Source of the DNA: Scalindua sp964344685
GTDB taxonomy: Bacteria; Planctomycetota; Brocadiia; Brocadiales; Scalinduaceae
DNA: 64,000 nucleotides
Reading direction: 5' to 3'
Assembly: GCA_964344685.1 (NCBI GenBank)
Contig: CAYFOK010000003.1
Location: 213,519 to 277,518 of the forward strand
Part shown: positions 53,118-62,278 of the stretch, in pieces
How the letters are laid out: each line of letters starts with the position of its first letter
How positions within the stretch are numbered: position 1 is the stretch's first letter
Notes under the pieces: generated by a model
Told to the model about the DNA's origin: nothing
What the model saw: only the letters and a program-made list of their open reading frames with translations
The model's database searches: none
Program-made: the position numbers and the translations under genes

Positions 53118-53588
53118 ATGAAAGTAGACAAAACTAAACTATCTTTAATTACAGCTCTCATTACCCTGAATTTTCTATCTGTTTGCGTTTCAGATATACA
53201 TGGTGACGGAGTGGACATGGAGTCAAATCTCTTAAAGAATGAAGAGTCAGTGCGTGGCCCCTTTATTCTCCCCCCTGATGTAAATTTCCTGAAAAAGGCA
53301 CAGGATGCTGAAGAGAGTTACTCAGAGTCGGGCGAATGGGAAGAGGGAATGGTTGCCAGCAATGTAAAAGGTATTTTCAGAAGTAACGGGAAGTCTATAG
53401 CCAATATAAACCATGTTTGGGTGGAAACAGGCAATTGGGTAGGTGAGGAACAGGTAACAGAAATAAGCAAAGATAGAGTGGTTTTATCCGGAAAGAATGG
53501 ATTGGAAAGAACTCTTCTCATGCAGGACGATGTAGCCAGGATCAAGATTACCAGGCGGATTATAACAAAGACAAAGGAGGAGAGATGA
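53118..53588 (+). CDS. PilP/MshK-like periplasmic protein
   Basis: The 156-aa protein has an N-terminal export signal (about 8-30) and a C-terminal small beta domain (ASNVKGIFRSNGKSIANINH, GEEQVTEISKDRVVLSG) of the PilP/GspC-HR type, which contacts the secretin. It overlaps the secretin gene by 4 nt. By position it corresponds to mshK/pilP. Confidence 0.78.
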   Translation: MKVDKTKLSLITALITLNFLSVCVSDIHGDGVDMESNLLKNEESVRGPFILPPDVNFLKKAQDAEESYSESGEWEEGMVASNVKGIFRSNGKSIANINHVWVETGNWVGEEQVTEISKDRVVLSGKNGLERTLLMQDDVARIKITRRIITKTKEER

Positions 53589-55117
53589 AAAACATTATTT
53601 TAGCAACAATTATTGTATCCCTTATTGCCGGATGTGCCGCTACCAAAAAAGAACTGAAAAAAATGCCGGTCAGTCTGGTAGTCCCTGAAAAAATTAAAAA
53701 ACCCACTACCCTGGACGAGCTACCTGTAACACAGATGCTGGATGAGGTAAAAGAGAGAGAGAAGCTTTATAGCCTGTCAGTCAAAGATATGGAAATAAAG
53801 GATGTTCTATATATATTGACCAAAGAACTGCCTGAATATAATGTTGTAGTAGATCCTGATGTATCAGGCAAAGTAACCGCATCTTTCAAGAACATCCCGC
53901 TGGACAAGGTTTTAGATGTCATACTGAAACCATTAGGACTTGAGTATACCATAGAAGAGAGCATTCTAAGGATATCAAAACCAAGAATGGTGACACGCAC
54001 CTTTGAATTTACATACAGCACATCTGCCAGGAAGTCCAAAAGTTCTGTACTGGCAGTCACGGGAGCCGGTGGGGATGAAGGCGCTGCCGGCGCAAGTTAT
54101 GGTTCTATTGAATCTGAAGAATCTGTTGATGTATGGGCGGAGCTGGAATCTGGAATCAGGGCTCTTATGTCTCCTGACACCGGAAAACTGGCTATAAGCA
54201 GAAGAATAGGCTACATAACGGTTACTGATTACAGGTCAAACATGAAGGAGATAGAGGAATATATAAACATTTTCAAGACATCGATTAAAACGCAGATACA
54301 TATCAGGGCCAAGCTGCTGGAAGTAACCCTTAAAGACGGCAGTGAGTTCGGCATTAACTGGGCAGCAACTCTTAAGTCGATTGGACCATTCTCCGACAGC
54401 AACAACCCTTTATCCATCGTGCAGAGCTTTGCTCCTGCACTGGGGCAGACAACTACCCCAACCGGTGAGTCAAGGACAGGAGAAGTAGCAGAGCTGTTTC
54501 AGTTCGGAAAATCTGAAGGCCACTTTAACTATCTCTTAACTGCACTGAAATCACAGGGCGATGTTACAGTGCTTTCATCTCCGGAGGTCTCTATATTGAA
54601 TGGTCAAAAGGCTATTCTCAACAGTGTCACCCAGGACGTATATTTTGAGACCCAGCAAAGTGCGGGAGGAGCCGGCGGTGTCATTACAACTACAATGGCA
54701 AAATCATTTAACTACGGAGTATTTCTTGATGTCACACCTCATGTGGATCTGGAAGGAATGATCACCATGGATGTTCATCCCAGCGTCTCTTCATTCATTG
54801 CGTTCAGAACCTCAGGAACATCCTCAAGGCCGGCTATTGATACGAGAGAGACGCAGACGGTAGTTACTGTTAAGGACGGAGAGACAATTTTAATAGCAGG
54901 CTTGATGAAGAATGATGTTAAGGACAATCAATCTAAGACCCCTATTCTCGGTGATCTTCCAATCGCCGGAAAAGCCTTTCGCAGACATACAAATTCAAAT
55001 ATTAAAACAGAACTGGTAATACTCATTACACCTACTATTGTAGGCTCCAGGGCAAAGGACTTTGGCTCTATCAGGTCAAAATATTCGTTATTGAGAAAAC
55101 CATTTGCCAAAAAGTAG
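53585..55117 (+). CDS. mshL: Secretin, MshL/PilQ type
   Basis: The 510-aa lipoprotein secretin has a lipobox (LIAGCAATKK), an STN domain (about 60-125; LSVKDMEIKDVLYIL), an N1-like domain and the secretin core (about 225-500) with ATLKSIGPF, VLSSPEVSILNGQKA and GETILIAGLMKND. It lacks the AMIN domains of PilQ and resembles MshL in length and order. It forms the outer-membrane channel for the pilus. GGAGGAG overlaps the 3' end of the upstream gene. Confidence 0.92.
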   Translation: MKNIILATIIVSLIAGCAATKKELKKMPVSLVVPEKIKKPTTLDELPVTQMLDEVKEREKLYSLSVKDMEIKDVLYILTKELPEYNVVVDPDVSGKVTASFKNIPLDKVLDVILKPLGLEYTIEESILRISKPRMVTRTFEFTYSTSARKSKSSVLAVTGAGGDEGAAGASYGSIESEESVDVWAELESGIRALMSPDTGKLAISRRIGYITVTDYRSNMKEIEEYINIFKTSIKTQIHIRAKLLEVTLKDGSEFGINWAATLKSIGPFSDSNNPLSIVQSFAPALGQTTTPTGESRTGEVAELFQFGKSEGHFNYLLTALKSQGDVTVLSSPEVSILNGQKAILNSVTQDVYFETQQSAGGAGGVITTTMAKSFNYGVFLDVTPHVDLEGMITMDVHPSVSSFIAFRTSGTSSRPAIDTRETQTVVTVKDGETILIAGLMKNDVKDNQSKTPILGDLPIAGKAFRRHTNSNIKTELVILITPTIVGSRAKDFGSIRSKYSLLRKPFAKK

Positions 55118-55187
55118 CAAGTAGTCCGGCATTTGTACATTATTAGAGATTAAGGGTTCGCTGACCCTAAACCAACAGGAGGTTATT

Positions 55188-56051
55188 ATGCAACAGGTCA
55201 TTAATATGTTTTACACAAAAACATTGATAGGATTGGTTCCGAACTTACCGGAATCACATATAAAAAGATTTGCCAGATATGTAAGCATGATATTGGTTTT
55301 TACAGCAGCCCTGCATATTGGCGGCAATATCGGAAGTGTTTGTGCCGCTCCGGAAAGTCAGGAATTGAAAAATTATGTAAACAGCAGAGGAAATATTTCA
55401 GGATCAGGCAAACCGGAAATACCCGCAGCCTCATCATCTTCGGAAAATACGCCCATAGATAAAACAGTTTACCACTTTAATCTCGGCGTTTATTACCAGA
55501 AACAGGGAAACACCGCCAACGCTGTCAAAGAATATGAAACTGTACTGAGACTCGACCCGGACAATGCAGAAGCACACAACAACCTGGGAGTTATTTATCG
55601 TGAACAGAACGAACTGGACAAAGCGGCAGAGCATTATCAGTTTGTAGTCTCTTTAAATCCCGGTATGGAAGAGGCACATAATAACCTGGGAGTAATATAC
55701 TATCTAAGAGGCAACTATAGAGAGGCCAGGGAGGAGTACCAGAAAGCACTGGAACTTAATCCATACAACCTGAAAAGCCTTATAAACATCGGGCTTGTTT
55801 ATAAGACTCAAGGCCAGACAAAAAAGGCCATAGAAATAATGGAAGACGTCCTGGAAGAGGATACATTCCAGGCTGAGGCTCATTATAACCTGGCAATTCT
55901 TTACGAGGAGATGGGGCATCTGGAGATGGCTATATGGCGCTATACTCTTTTCCTTAAAAATGCGGATACTGACTATGCGGCATTAAAAAAAATAGTTAAG
56001 GAGCATATTAAAGAGCTGCAAAGATCCAGTGGCAACTCACTGAGGGAGTAA
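55188..56051 (+). CDS. TPR protein of the pilus locus (MshN/PilF-like position)
   Basis: 287 aa. An N-terminal hydrophobic segment (about 34-55) acts as export signal or anchor. About five tetratricopeptide repeats span residues 93-265 (HFNLGVYYQKQGNTANAVKE, HNNLGVIYREQNELDKAAEH and similar). A strong AGGAGG site lies 6 nt from the ATG. In MSHA loci a TPR protein (MshN) sits between secretin and ATPase genes, exactly as here; a role in pilotin-like or assembly contacts is inferred. Confidence 0.85.
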   Translation: MQQVINMFYTKTLIGLVPNLPESHIKRFARYVSMILVFTAALHIGGNIGSVCAAPESQELKNYVNSRGNISGSGKPEIPAASSSSENTPIDKTVYHFNLGVYYQKQGNTANAVKEYETVLRLDPDNAEAHNNLGVIYREQNELDKAAEHYQFVVSLNPGMEEAHNNLGVIYYLRGNYREAREEYQKALELNPYNLKSLINIGLVYKTQGQTKKAIEIMEDVLEEDTFQAEAHYNLAILYEEMGHLEMAIWRYTLFLKNADTDYAALKKIVKEHIKELQRSSGNSLRE

Positions 56052-56057
56052 TGCATA

Positions 56058-57797
56058 ATGATCCTGAAAGAGGTTCAAAAAGAATCAAAAATTACACTGG
56101 CAGATATACTGGTAAGCGAGGGTGTAATGACCGCGGACCAGCTGGGAAAATGCCGGGATGTAAAGGATATGTCAGAAGTGCCCTTTGAGCAGGCAGTCAT
56201 CTCGATGGGCTTTGCAACCAGAGAGTCTATTGCCAACGCACTGAGCGCTTATTATGACGTACCGTATGTGGACCTGGATAGTTACGATATTGATACAGAT
56301 ATATTAAAGATAGTTTCCGAACGATTAGCTCGTAAATATAAATTCCTGCCGCTCTTTAAGATAACTAATATCCTTACAATAGCTATTTCTGACCCCAGGA
56401 ATCTGTACGGTATTGATGAGATCCGGGACATACTGGACTGTGATATCGGGATTACTGTCGCAACGGAGAACCAGATACTCCAATCCCTGGACAGATTTTA
56501 CGGAAACACGGTAGAAGATCTGACAGACATTGTTGACGAGATTGTCCAGAACGAATTTGATGGTTTTGATGAAGATGTTGAAGTAGAGAAGGTGAAGGAA
56601 GTAAATCTTGAAACAGTATCAGAGGAGATGCTGGAGAAATCACCTGTTGTAAAACTGCTCAATACCATCATTCATCGAGCTATCAGAGAGGGAGTAAGTG
56701 ACATCCATATTCAGCATGAAGAAGATTCAATGCTTATCAGGTACCGGTTAGACGGGATTTTATACCATGCCACTACTCTCCCGAGGAAACTTCGTAATAC
56801 CCTGGTATCCAGAATAAAGGTTATCTCAGGGATGAATATTGCAGAGAGCAGGCTGCCGCAGGACGGCCGGTTTAAGGTAAAAATAACGGACCGTGAATAC
56901 GACTTACGTGTTTCTACCATGCAGACTGTCCACGGGGAGTGTGTAGTAATGCGAATACTTGATCAGAGAACTGCCGCTATGAGTTTAGATCAACTGGGTT
57001 TTGCAAAAAGATCTCTTGAAACGTATCAATCATTTATAGAAAGGCCAAACGGTATTGTCCTTATTACCGGACCTACCGGCAGCGGTAAGACCACAACACT
57101 GTACGCATCTCTCAACAGAATCAACTCTCCTGACAAAAACATAATAACAGTGGAAGATCCGGTAGAGTATCGTCTGAACCTTATCCGCCAGACCCAGGTC
57201 AATACCAAGGCAGGTATCACATTTTCTTATGCAATGAGGAGTATACTTCGTCAGGACCCGGACGTAATAATGATCGGAGAAATGAGGGATAGAGAGACAG
57301 CAGAGATCGCCATTCAAGCCGCCATGACCGGACACCTGGTGTTCAGTACACTTCATACCAATGATGCCCCCGGAGCGATCAGCCGCCTGATTGATATGGG
57401 CATAGAACCCTTTCTTATCGCATCCTCTGTTATAGGCATTGTGGCACAAAGATTAGTCAGGGCAAACTGCACACACTGTACCGAAACCTATGTACCCGGT
57501 GAAAAGCTGCTGATGAGTGCAGGACTGAATGACAAAGCCGACATTACTTTCTCAAAAGGAAAAGGATGCGAACGCTGCAGAGAGTCCGGATACAAAGGAC
57601 GGATTGGTCTGTACGAAACCCTTATCGTTGATGATAAAATAAGAGATCTAATTATTAAGCAAGAGACGCCGCACGTTATTGCAAAGACCGCCGGAGAAGC
57701 ACAGGGTTTTAAAACCTTGATAGATGATGGCCTGGACAAAGTGGAAAATGGTTTAACCTCCCTGGAGGAAGTTCTTACCGTTGCATCCTCTGCATAG
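56058..57797 (+). CDS. mshE: Pilus extension ATPase PilB/MshE/GspE
   Basis: The 579-aa protein has an N-terminal MshEN/GspE-N domain (about 10-150; LADILVSEGVMTADQL), Walker A GPTGSGKTT (338-346), Walker B DPDVIMIGEMRD, the Asp and His boxes, and a C-terminal four-Cys zinc site (CTHC...CERC). It drives pilin polymerisation. In MshE the N-terminal motif binds c-di-GMP; here the RLG that starts the motif is not conserved, so binding is doubtful. It is 6 nt after the TPR gene. Confidence 0.94.
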   Translation: MILKEVQKESKITLADILVSEGVMTADQLGKCRDVKDMSEVPFEQAVISMGFATRESIANALSAYYDVPYVDLDSYDIDTDILKIVSERLARKYKFLPLFKITNILTIAISDPRNLYGIDEIRDILDCDIGITVATENQILQSLDRFYGNTVEDLTDIVDEIVQNEFDGFDEDVEVEKVKEVNLETVSEEMLEKSPVVKLLNTIIHRAIREGVSDIHIQHEEDSMLIRYRLDGILYHATTLPRKLRNTLVSRIKVISGMNIAESRLPQDGRFKVKITDREYDLRVSTMQTVHGECVVMRILDQRTAAMSLDQLGFAKRSLETYQSFIERPNGIVLITGPTGSGKTTTLYASLNRINSPDKNIITVEDPVEYRLNLIRQTQVNTKAGITFSYAMRSILRQDPDVIMIGEMRDRETAEIAIQAAMTGHLVFSTLHTNDAPGAISRLIDMGIEPFLIASSVIGIVAQRLVRANCTHCTETYVPGEKLLMSAGLNDKADITFSKGKGCERCRESGYKGRIGLYETLIVDDKIRDLIIKQETPHVIAKTAGEAQGFKTLIDDGLDKVENGLTSLEEVLTVASSA

Positions 57798-57818
57798 AAA
57801 AGAAAACGAGCTGCAAAA

Positions 57819-57892
57819 TGGAGTCCTTACGAAAGTAAGGCCACCTCGCTCTCGCCCGCCTTACTGATTGTCGGGCAAGTGAGGATTCCAAA
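57819..57892. repeat. Multi-hairpin structured element after pilB
   Basis: TGGAGTC...GATTCCA closes a structure containing a perfect CCTTAC-GAAA-GTAAGG hairpin (57825-57840) and a longer imperfect hairpin CCTCGCTCTCGCCCG / CGGGCAAGTGAGG (about 57843-57886), a three-way-junction layout. No T-run. It may be a repeat, or a processing or stability element between pilB and pilT. Confidence 0.5.
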
Positions 57893-58017
57893 TTTAGATT
57901 ACTAATGACTAATAACTAATTTTAACCACGGCCTTCCCTGAACAAAAAAAAATCTAGAAAAAAGAAGATTTTATGGTGTAATGTTACAAATTCTATATAA
58001 TAAGCGGAACAAAATGG

Positions 58018-58490
58018 AATAAGCACCAAATAATAAAGACCAAATAACAGACAAATTACAATTACCAAAGATCCGAATGTCCAAACAATATGATTTAGAA
58101 GAGCGGACATTTCAGTTTGCCAAAAATGTTACTCTTTATATTAAAAAATTCTCAAAAGCTATTTCTAACGTTGAATATGGAAAACAAGTAGTAAGGTCTT
58201 CTGGCTCTGTTGGTGCCAATTACATTGAAGCTAATGAAGCTTTAAGTAAAAAAGATTTTATAATGAGAATAAAAATATGTCGTAAAGAAGCAAAAGAATC
58301 TGCTTATTGGTTAAGGCTAATAATTGAAACAAACGATACAAAATATACAGAAGACGGAAACAAACTTTTTAATGAAGCAACGGAGTTAAAAAAGATATTT
58401 TCTGCTATCCTTGAAAAGTCAAAGTAGTTTGTCATTTCACAAATTGGTATTTATTTGTTTTTTGTAATTTGATATTTGTAATTTATTTAT
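58018..58490 (+). repeat. Repeat-flanked element carrying a four-helix-bundle gene
   Basis: The left boundary AATAAGCACCAAATAATAAA (58018) and its continuation recur almost exactly at 62334-62378, where no gene follows. Both copies contain CCGAATGTCC or its complement. The right side (about 58440-58490) is a TTTGTAATTT-rich block similar to 62430-62460 and partly inverted relative to the left side. The gene at 58077-58427 lies between them and interrupts the pilB-pilT spacing. Confidence 0.55.
58077..58427 (+). CDS. Four-helix-bundle protein (23S rRNA intervening-sequence/S23 type)
   Basis: The 116-aa helical protein has family blocks YGKQVVRSSGSVGANYIEAN, FIMRIKICRKEAKESAYWL and the C-terminal helix LKKIFSAILEKSK. 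Relatives are encoded inside 23S rRNA intervening sequences, as free intergenic genes, and (as Avd) beside diversity-generating retroelements. I see no reverse transcriptase or rRNA here. No clear ribosome site. It lies within a repeat element and is very AT-rich compared with the pilus genes, suggesting it was inserted. Confidence 0.9.
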   Translation: MSKQYDLEERTFQFAKNVTLYIKKFSKAISNVEYGKQVVRSSGSVGANYIEANEALSKKDFIMRIKICRKEAKESAYWLRLIIETNDTKYTEDGNKLFNEATELKKIFSAILEKSK

Positions 58491-58522
58491 GCCTGTTTGG
58501 GCATGAAAAGAAAGTAAGAACT

Positions 58523-59572
58523 ATGGATATTAGTGAAGTACTTACCTTTGCAAATGAACGCGGTGCATCTGATCTGCACATAAGCTCAGGCGAGCCGCCG
58601 ATTGTCAGGATAGATGGAGACATCCAGAAGATAGATATGCCCCCACTCCCCGGAGATGAAGTGCATACAATGCTCTATGATATTCTCAATGATCAGCAGC
58701 GTAAGATTTTTGAGGAGAAGAAGGAGATAGACTTTGCCCTGGACATTAAGGGAATCGCTCGATACAGGGTAAATGCCTTTTACCAGTCAAGGGGAGAAGC
58801 GATAGTCTTCAGGACAATTCCTACCAAAATAAAAACGCTGGCGGAGTTAGGGCTTCCCGAAATACTAGGTGATTTGACTAAAAAAACCAAGGGCCTTGTT
58901 CTGGTAACAGGGCCTACCGGATCCGGTAAGTCTACAACACTGGCTGCCATGATGGATTATATAAACAAGAATGAAAAGGCTCATATCTTAACTATAGAAG
59001 ACCCCATAGAATTTGTTTATGAATCAAATCTAAGCCTTATAAACCAGAGAGAACTAAGCACCAACACACATAGTTTTGCGAATGCACTCCGCTCTGCCCT
59101 GAGAGAAGATCCCGATGTTATCCTGGTTGGCGAAATGAGAGATCTGGAAACTATTTCTCTGGCAATGACTGCAGCGGAGACAGGACACCTTGTCTTTGGC
59201 ACCATGCACACATCGAGTGCCGCCAAGACTGTAGACAGGGTTATAGACGTATTCCCCTCGGAGCAGCAGAATCAGATAAGGGCCATGTTCTCCGAGTCGA
59301 TTCTGGCTGTTGTCACCCAGAATTTACTGAAGAGGACGGATGGCGGCAGAGTGGCAGCTTTGGAAATAATGATAGGATCACCTGCTATAAGAAACCTCAT
59401 ACGGGAAGGAAAAATAGCCCAGATACCGGGAATGATGCAGACGGGAAAACAGTTTGGAATGCAGACGATGGATGCAACTCTTGTAGACCTTCTCAAACAG
59501 GGAGTGGTTTCTAAAGAGACGGTGACACCCTATCTAAGCAATCCGTCAGCTCTGGCTTCCTATGGCATGTAA
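58523..59572 (+). CDS. pilT: Pilus retraction ATPase PilT
   Basis: 349 aa from ATG 58523 (MDISEVLTFANERGASDLHI; the longer frame from 58469 runs into repeat sequence). Walker A GPTGSGKS (130-137), Walker B DPDVILVGEMRD and the PilT-specific AIRNLIREGKIAQ motif near the C-terminus. It powers pilus retraction and twitching motility. There is no MshEN domain. It is separated from pilB by the inserted element. Confidence 0.95.
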   Translation: MDISEVLTFANERGASDLHISSGEPPIVRIDGDIQKIDMPPLPGDEVHTMLYDILNDQQRKIFEEKKEIDFALDIKGIARYRVNAFYQSRGEAIVFRTIPTKIKTLAELGLPEILGDLTKKTKGLVLVTGPTGSGKSTTLAAMMDYINKNEKAHILTIEDPIEFVYESNLSLINQRELSTNTHSFANALRSALREDPDVILVGEMRDLETISLAMTAAETGHLVFGTMHTSSAAKTVDRVIDVFPSEQQNQIRAMFSESILAVVTQNLLKRTDGGRVAALEIMIGSPAIRNLIREGKIAQIPGMMQTGKQFGMQTMDATLVDLLKQGVVSKETVTPYLSNPSALASYGM

Positions 59573-59851
59573 GCATGTAAGTTAAAAGTGACTAAAGCAT
59601 TAAGGATTTAATATTGTATATTGAAGATTGAAGACTGACAAACAAAGATCAAAGTTAACTAAGTTCAAATGCCAAAGCTCAAAATCCCAATGAAATTCAA
59701 AATCAAAAGTTCAAAAGAATGGCGACTTAAATCATTTGTGTTTTAAGCATTGATTTGACATTTGAGCTTGGACATTTGGACTTTGTCCGTCAGTAGTTAA
59801 TGTTCAATTATTAATTCATAATTACTAATTCTTAATTGTTTTCACTAAATA
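59573..59851. repeat. AT-rich repeat between pilT and pilU
   Basis: About 59630-59790 is palindromic: AAATGCCAAAGCTCAAAATC near 59668 and TTTGAGCTTGGACATTTGGA near 59762. The left half is the inverse of the block at about 43228-43262 and of the one near 5365-5405, so this is another copy of the same dispersed family. No gene. Confidence 0.6.
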
Positions 59852-60961
59852 ATGAATATAGAAGAGTTATTAAAAATAATGGTTGAGAAGGCTGCCTCTG
59901 ATATCTACATCACTGTAGGGGTAGCACCCACTTTTCGTGTGGAAGGAAAGACGGAATCCATATCCGGTGAGGCATTGAAACCTGAAGATACTGAACAGCT
60001 CGCCTTTTCGGTAATGAATGATAAACAGAGGGCGGTTTTCCTTAATGAAAAGGAGATGAACCTTGCCCTGTTTTATCCGGACCTCGGACGTTTCAGGGTA
60101 AACATATTCTACCAGAGAGGCAGCATAGGCCTTGTAATTCGCCAGATAAAGATTGAGATTCAATCCATTGAAGATCTGGGACTGCCACCGGTGCTGAAGG
60201 ATATTTCGATGACCAAAAGAGGCCTCGTTATACTGGTCGGGGCAACCGGGTCCGGAAAGTCTACGACACTGGCAGCCATGATAGACCATAGAAACAGCAA
60301 TTCGTCAGGACACATAATAACGGTAGAAGACCCTGTAGAATTTGTGCACACACATAAGCACTCTGTTATTACCCAGAGAGAGGTAGGTATAGATACAAAT
60401 TCCTTTGAAGAAGCGCTGAAAAACACATTGAGACAGGCTCCCGACGTTATCCTGGTAGGTGAGATACGTGACACTGAAACAATGGAGGCGGCAATCAGCT
60501 TTGCAGAGACCGGCCATCTCTGCCTCGCGACTCTTCATGCCAATAACGCCAACCAGTCCATAGAACGCATCATAAATTTCTTTCCGGCAGAAAGGCACGA
60601 GCAGATATATCTGCTGCTTTCACTTAATCTCAGGAGCATTATTTCCCAGCGGCTTATCCCCACTGTTGATGATAAGAGGGTCGCCGCACTGGAGATACTT
60701 ATGGATACACCCAGGATAAAGGACCTTATCCTGAAAAAAGAGATTGGCCTGCTGAAAGATTCCATGAAGCAGGGCGAACAGGAGGGCATGCAGACATTTG
60801 ACCAGGCTATCTATGACTTTTATATGCAGGGAAAAATTGGATACGAAACTGCTGTAGCATATGCAGACAGCGCAAATGATTTACGTTTGAGAATTAAATT
60901 TGATACACCGGGCCAGGAAGAAGAGACAGAAAACAGACCCACTTTTAAAATAAAAGAGTAA
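59852..60961 (+). CDS. pilU: PilT-dependent retraction ATPase PilU
   Basis: The 369-aa PilT paralogue has Walker A GATGSGKS (about 130-137), Walker B APDVILVGEIRD and the PilU-type segment LSLNLRSIISQRLIP. The AIRNLIR motif of PilT is replaced by TPRIKDLILKKEIG, and there is a longer acidic C-terminus (EEETENRPTFKIKE), both features of PilU. It assists PilT in forceful retraction. Only 3 nt separate it from tldE. Confidence 0.93.
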   Translation: MNIEELLKIMVEKAASDIYITVGVAPTFRVEGKTESISGEALKPEDTEQLAFSVMNDKQRAVFLNEKEMNLALFYPDLGRFRVNIFYQRGSIGLVIRQIKIEIQSIEDLGLPPVLKDISMTKRGLVILVGATGSGKSTTLAAMIDHRNSNSSGHIITVEDPVEFVHTHKHSVITQREVGIDTNSFEEALKNTLRQAPDVILVGEIRDTETMEAAISFAETGHLCLATLHANNANQSIERIINFFPAERHEQIYLLLSLNLRSIISQRLIPTVDDKRVAALEILMDTPRIKDLILKKEIGLLKDSMKQGEQEGMQTFDQAIYDFYMQGKIGYETAVAYADSANDLRLRIKFDTPGQEEETENRPTFKIKE

Positions 60962-60964
60962 TAA

Positions 60965-62278
60965 ATGGAAAATAATATCGAAGAGAAGATACTTGATCTG
61001 GCTTCAAAGAGTTCAGATTCTGCTGAGGTGATTTATGAAGAGGGAGAATCCAGTTCAATCAGTTTTGAAAACAATAAATTAAAATCTGTATATACCAAAT
61101 CAATCAGAGGTATAGGACTGCGCATAATCAAAGACGGAAAAATCGGATTTTCAAGTACCACCGATTTCAGGCAGCCGGAAAGGCTTGTTAAAAATGCTCT
61201 GGAGAGCGCTGAGTTCGGACAGGAAGCAAAATTTGAATTCCAGCCGGAGAGCAGATTACAGGACACCAAATTGTTTGATGAAAACGTAGTAAACTACCCT
61301 ATCGAGAAAGGTATACAGATTGGTGAAGAGGCGATTGAAAAAGCCCTGTCAGTAAATTCAAATTATGAGTGTGGAGTCAGTATCGGAAAAGGCGTTGGCA
61401 AAGGCCGCTTAATTAACACAAGCGGCCTGGACGCAAAGACTCAGTCAACTTCGTTTGGAACAAGTATTGACATATTGCTTGTTAAAGATCAAGGACTGTT
61501 ATGGATTGGAGAAGGTGATAGCTCAGTAAAATTAGTTGACAGCCTTGATAAACATATAACAAAAGCGCTTCACGATCTGAAAATGGCAGAGAAGGAGGTA
61601 GAAGTCTCTACTGCCGCCTATCCGGTAATCTTTACCTCTAAAGCTATCGGAACTCTGTTATCAACATTTGAAACCGGCTGTAACGGAAAAATGGTGCAGA
61701 AAGGAGTCTCTCCGCTGACAGGCAAACTGGGCCAGAAGATAATTGATGATAGGATCAGCATATATGACGATCCAACTATCGATTATGCCGACGGCAGTTA
61801 CCTTTGCGATGATGAAGGCGTCCCCGCCCAGCGAACCCCCCTTTTCGAATCAGGTGTGCTTAAGAATTATATATTTGACCTGCAGACTGCCGGAATTATG
61901 AATACAGAATCTACAGGCAACGGAACAAGAAGCTTCGCAACTCAACCCTCTCCGGGAAACTCTAATCTAATAATTGAACCGGGAGAGATGAAATTTGAAG
62001 ATATGATTAAAGATATAAAGAGAGGAATAGTGGTAGACCAGGTACTGGGCGGAGGCCAGAGTAACGTCCTTGCAGGAGAGTTTTCTGTAAATATTGATTT
62101 AGGATATCTTGTAGAAAACGGAGAGATCATCGGAAGAGTAAAGGACTGCATGGTCGCCGGAAACGTCTTTGACGTATTTAACAACATAATAGCACTCGGT
62201 GACAAACCCGAATGGCACGGATCGCTAAGTGTCCCCCCCTTCTATTTCGGGTCTGTAAACCTTGCAGGAAATCAATAG
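60965..62278 (+). CDS. tldE: TldE/PmbA-like partner of the TldD protease
   Basis: The 437-aa TldD/PmbA family protein lacks the HExxxH motif, as expected for the non-catalytic TldE subunit. Family blocks include AEVIYEEGESSSISFENN, DDEGVPAQRTPLFESGVL and a C-terminal GRVKDCMVAGNVFDVFNNI. The catalytic partner TldD is encoded at 41709-43070, so the pair is split by the whole pilus locus. It is directly joined to pilU and probably cotranscribed with it. Confidence 0.92.
   Translation: MENNIEEKILDLASKSSDSAEVIYEEGESSSISFENNKLKSVYTKSIRGIGLRIIKDGKIGFSSTTDFRQPERLVKNALESAEFGQEAKFEFQPESRLQDTKLFDENVVNYPIEKGIQIGEEAIEKALSVNSNYECGVSIGKGVGKGRLINTSGLDAKTQSTSFGTSIDILLVKDQGLLWIGEGDSSVKLVDSLDKHITKALHDLKMAEKEVEVSTAAYPVIFTSKAIGTLLSTFETGCNGKMVQKGVSPLTGKLGQKIIDDRISIYDDPTIDYADGSYLCDDEGVPAQRTPLFESGVLKNYIFDLQTAGIMNTESTGNGTRSFATQPSPGNSNLIIEPGEMKFEDMIKDIKRGIVVDQVLGGGQSNVLAGEFSVNIDLGYLVENGEIIGRVKDCMVAGNVFDVFNNIIALGDKPEWHGSLSVPPFYFGSVNLAGNQ

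Noticed and set aside
58077..58427. Diversity-generating retroelement accessory (Avd)
   Set aside because: The protein family is related, but no reverse transcriptase or template/variable repeats are visible nearby.
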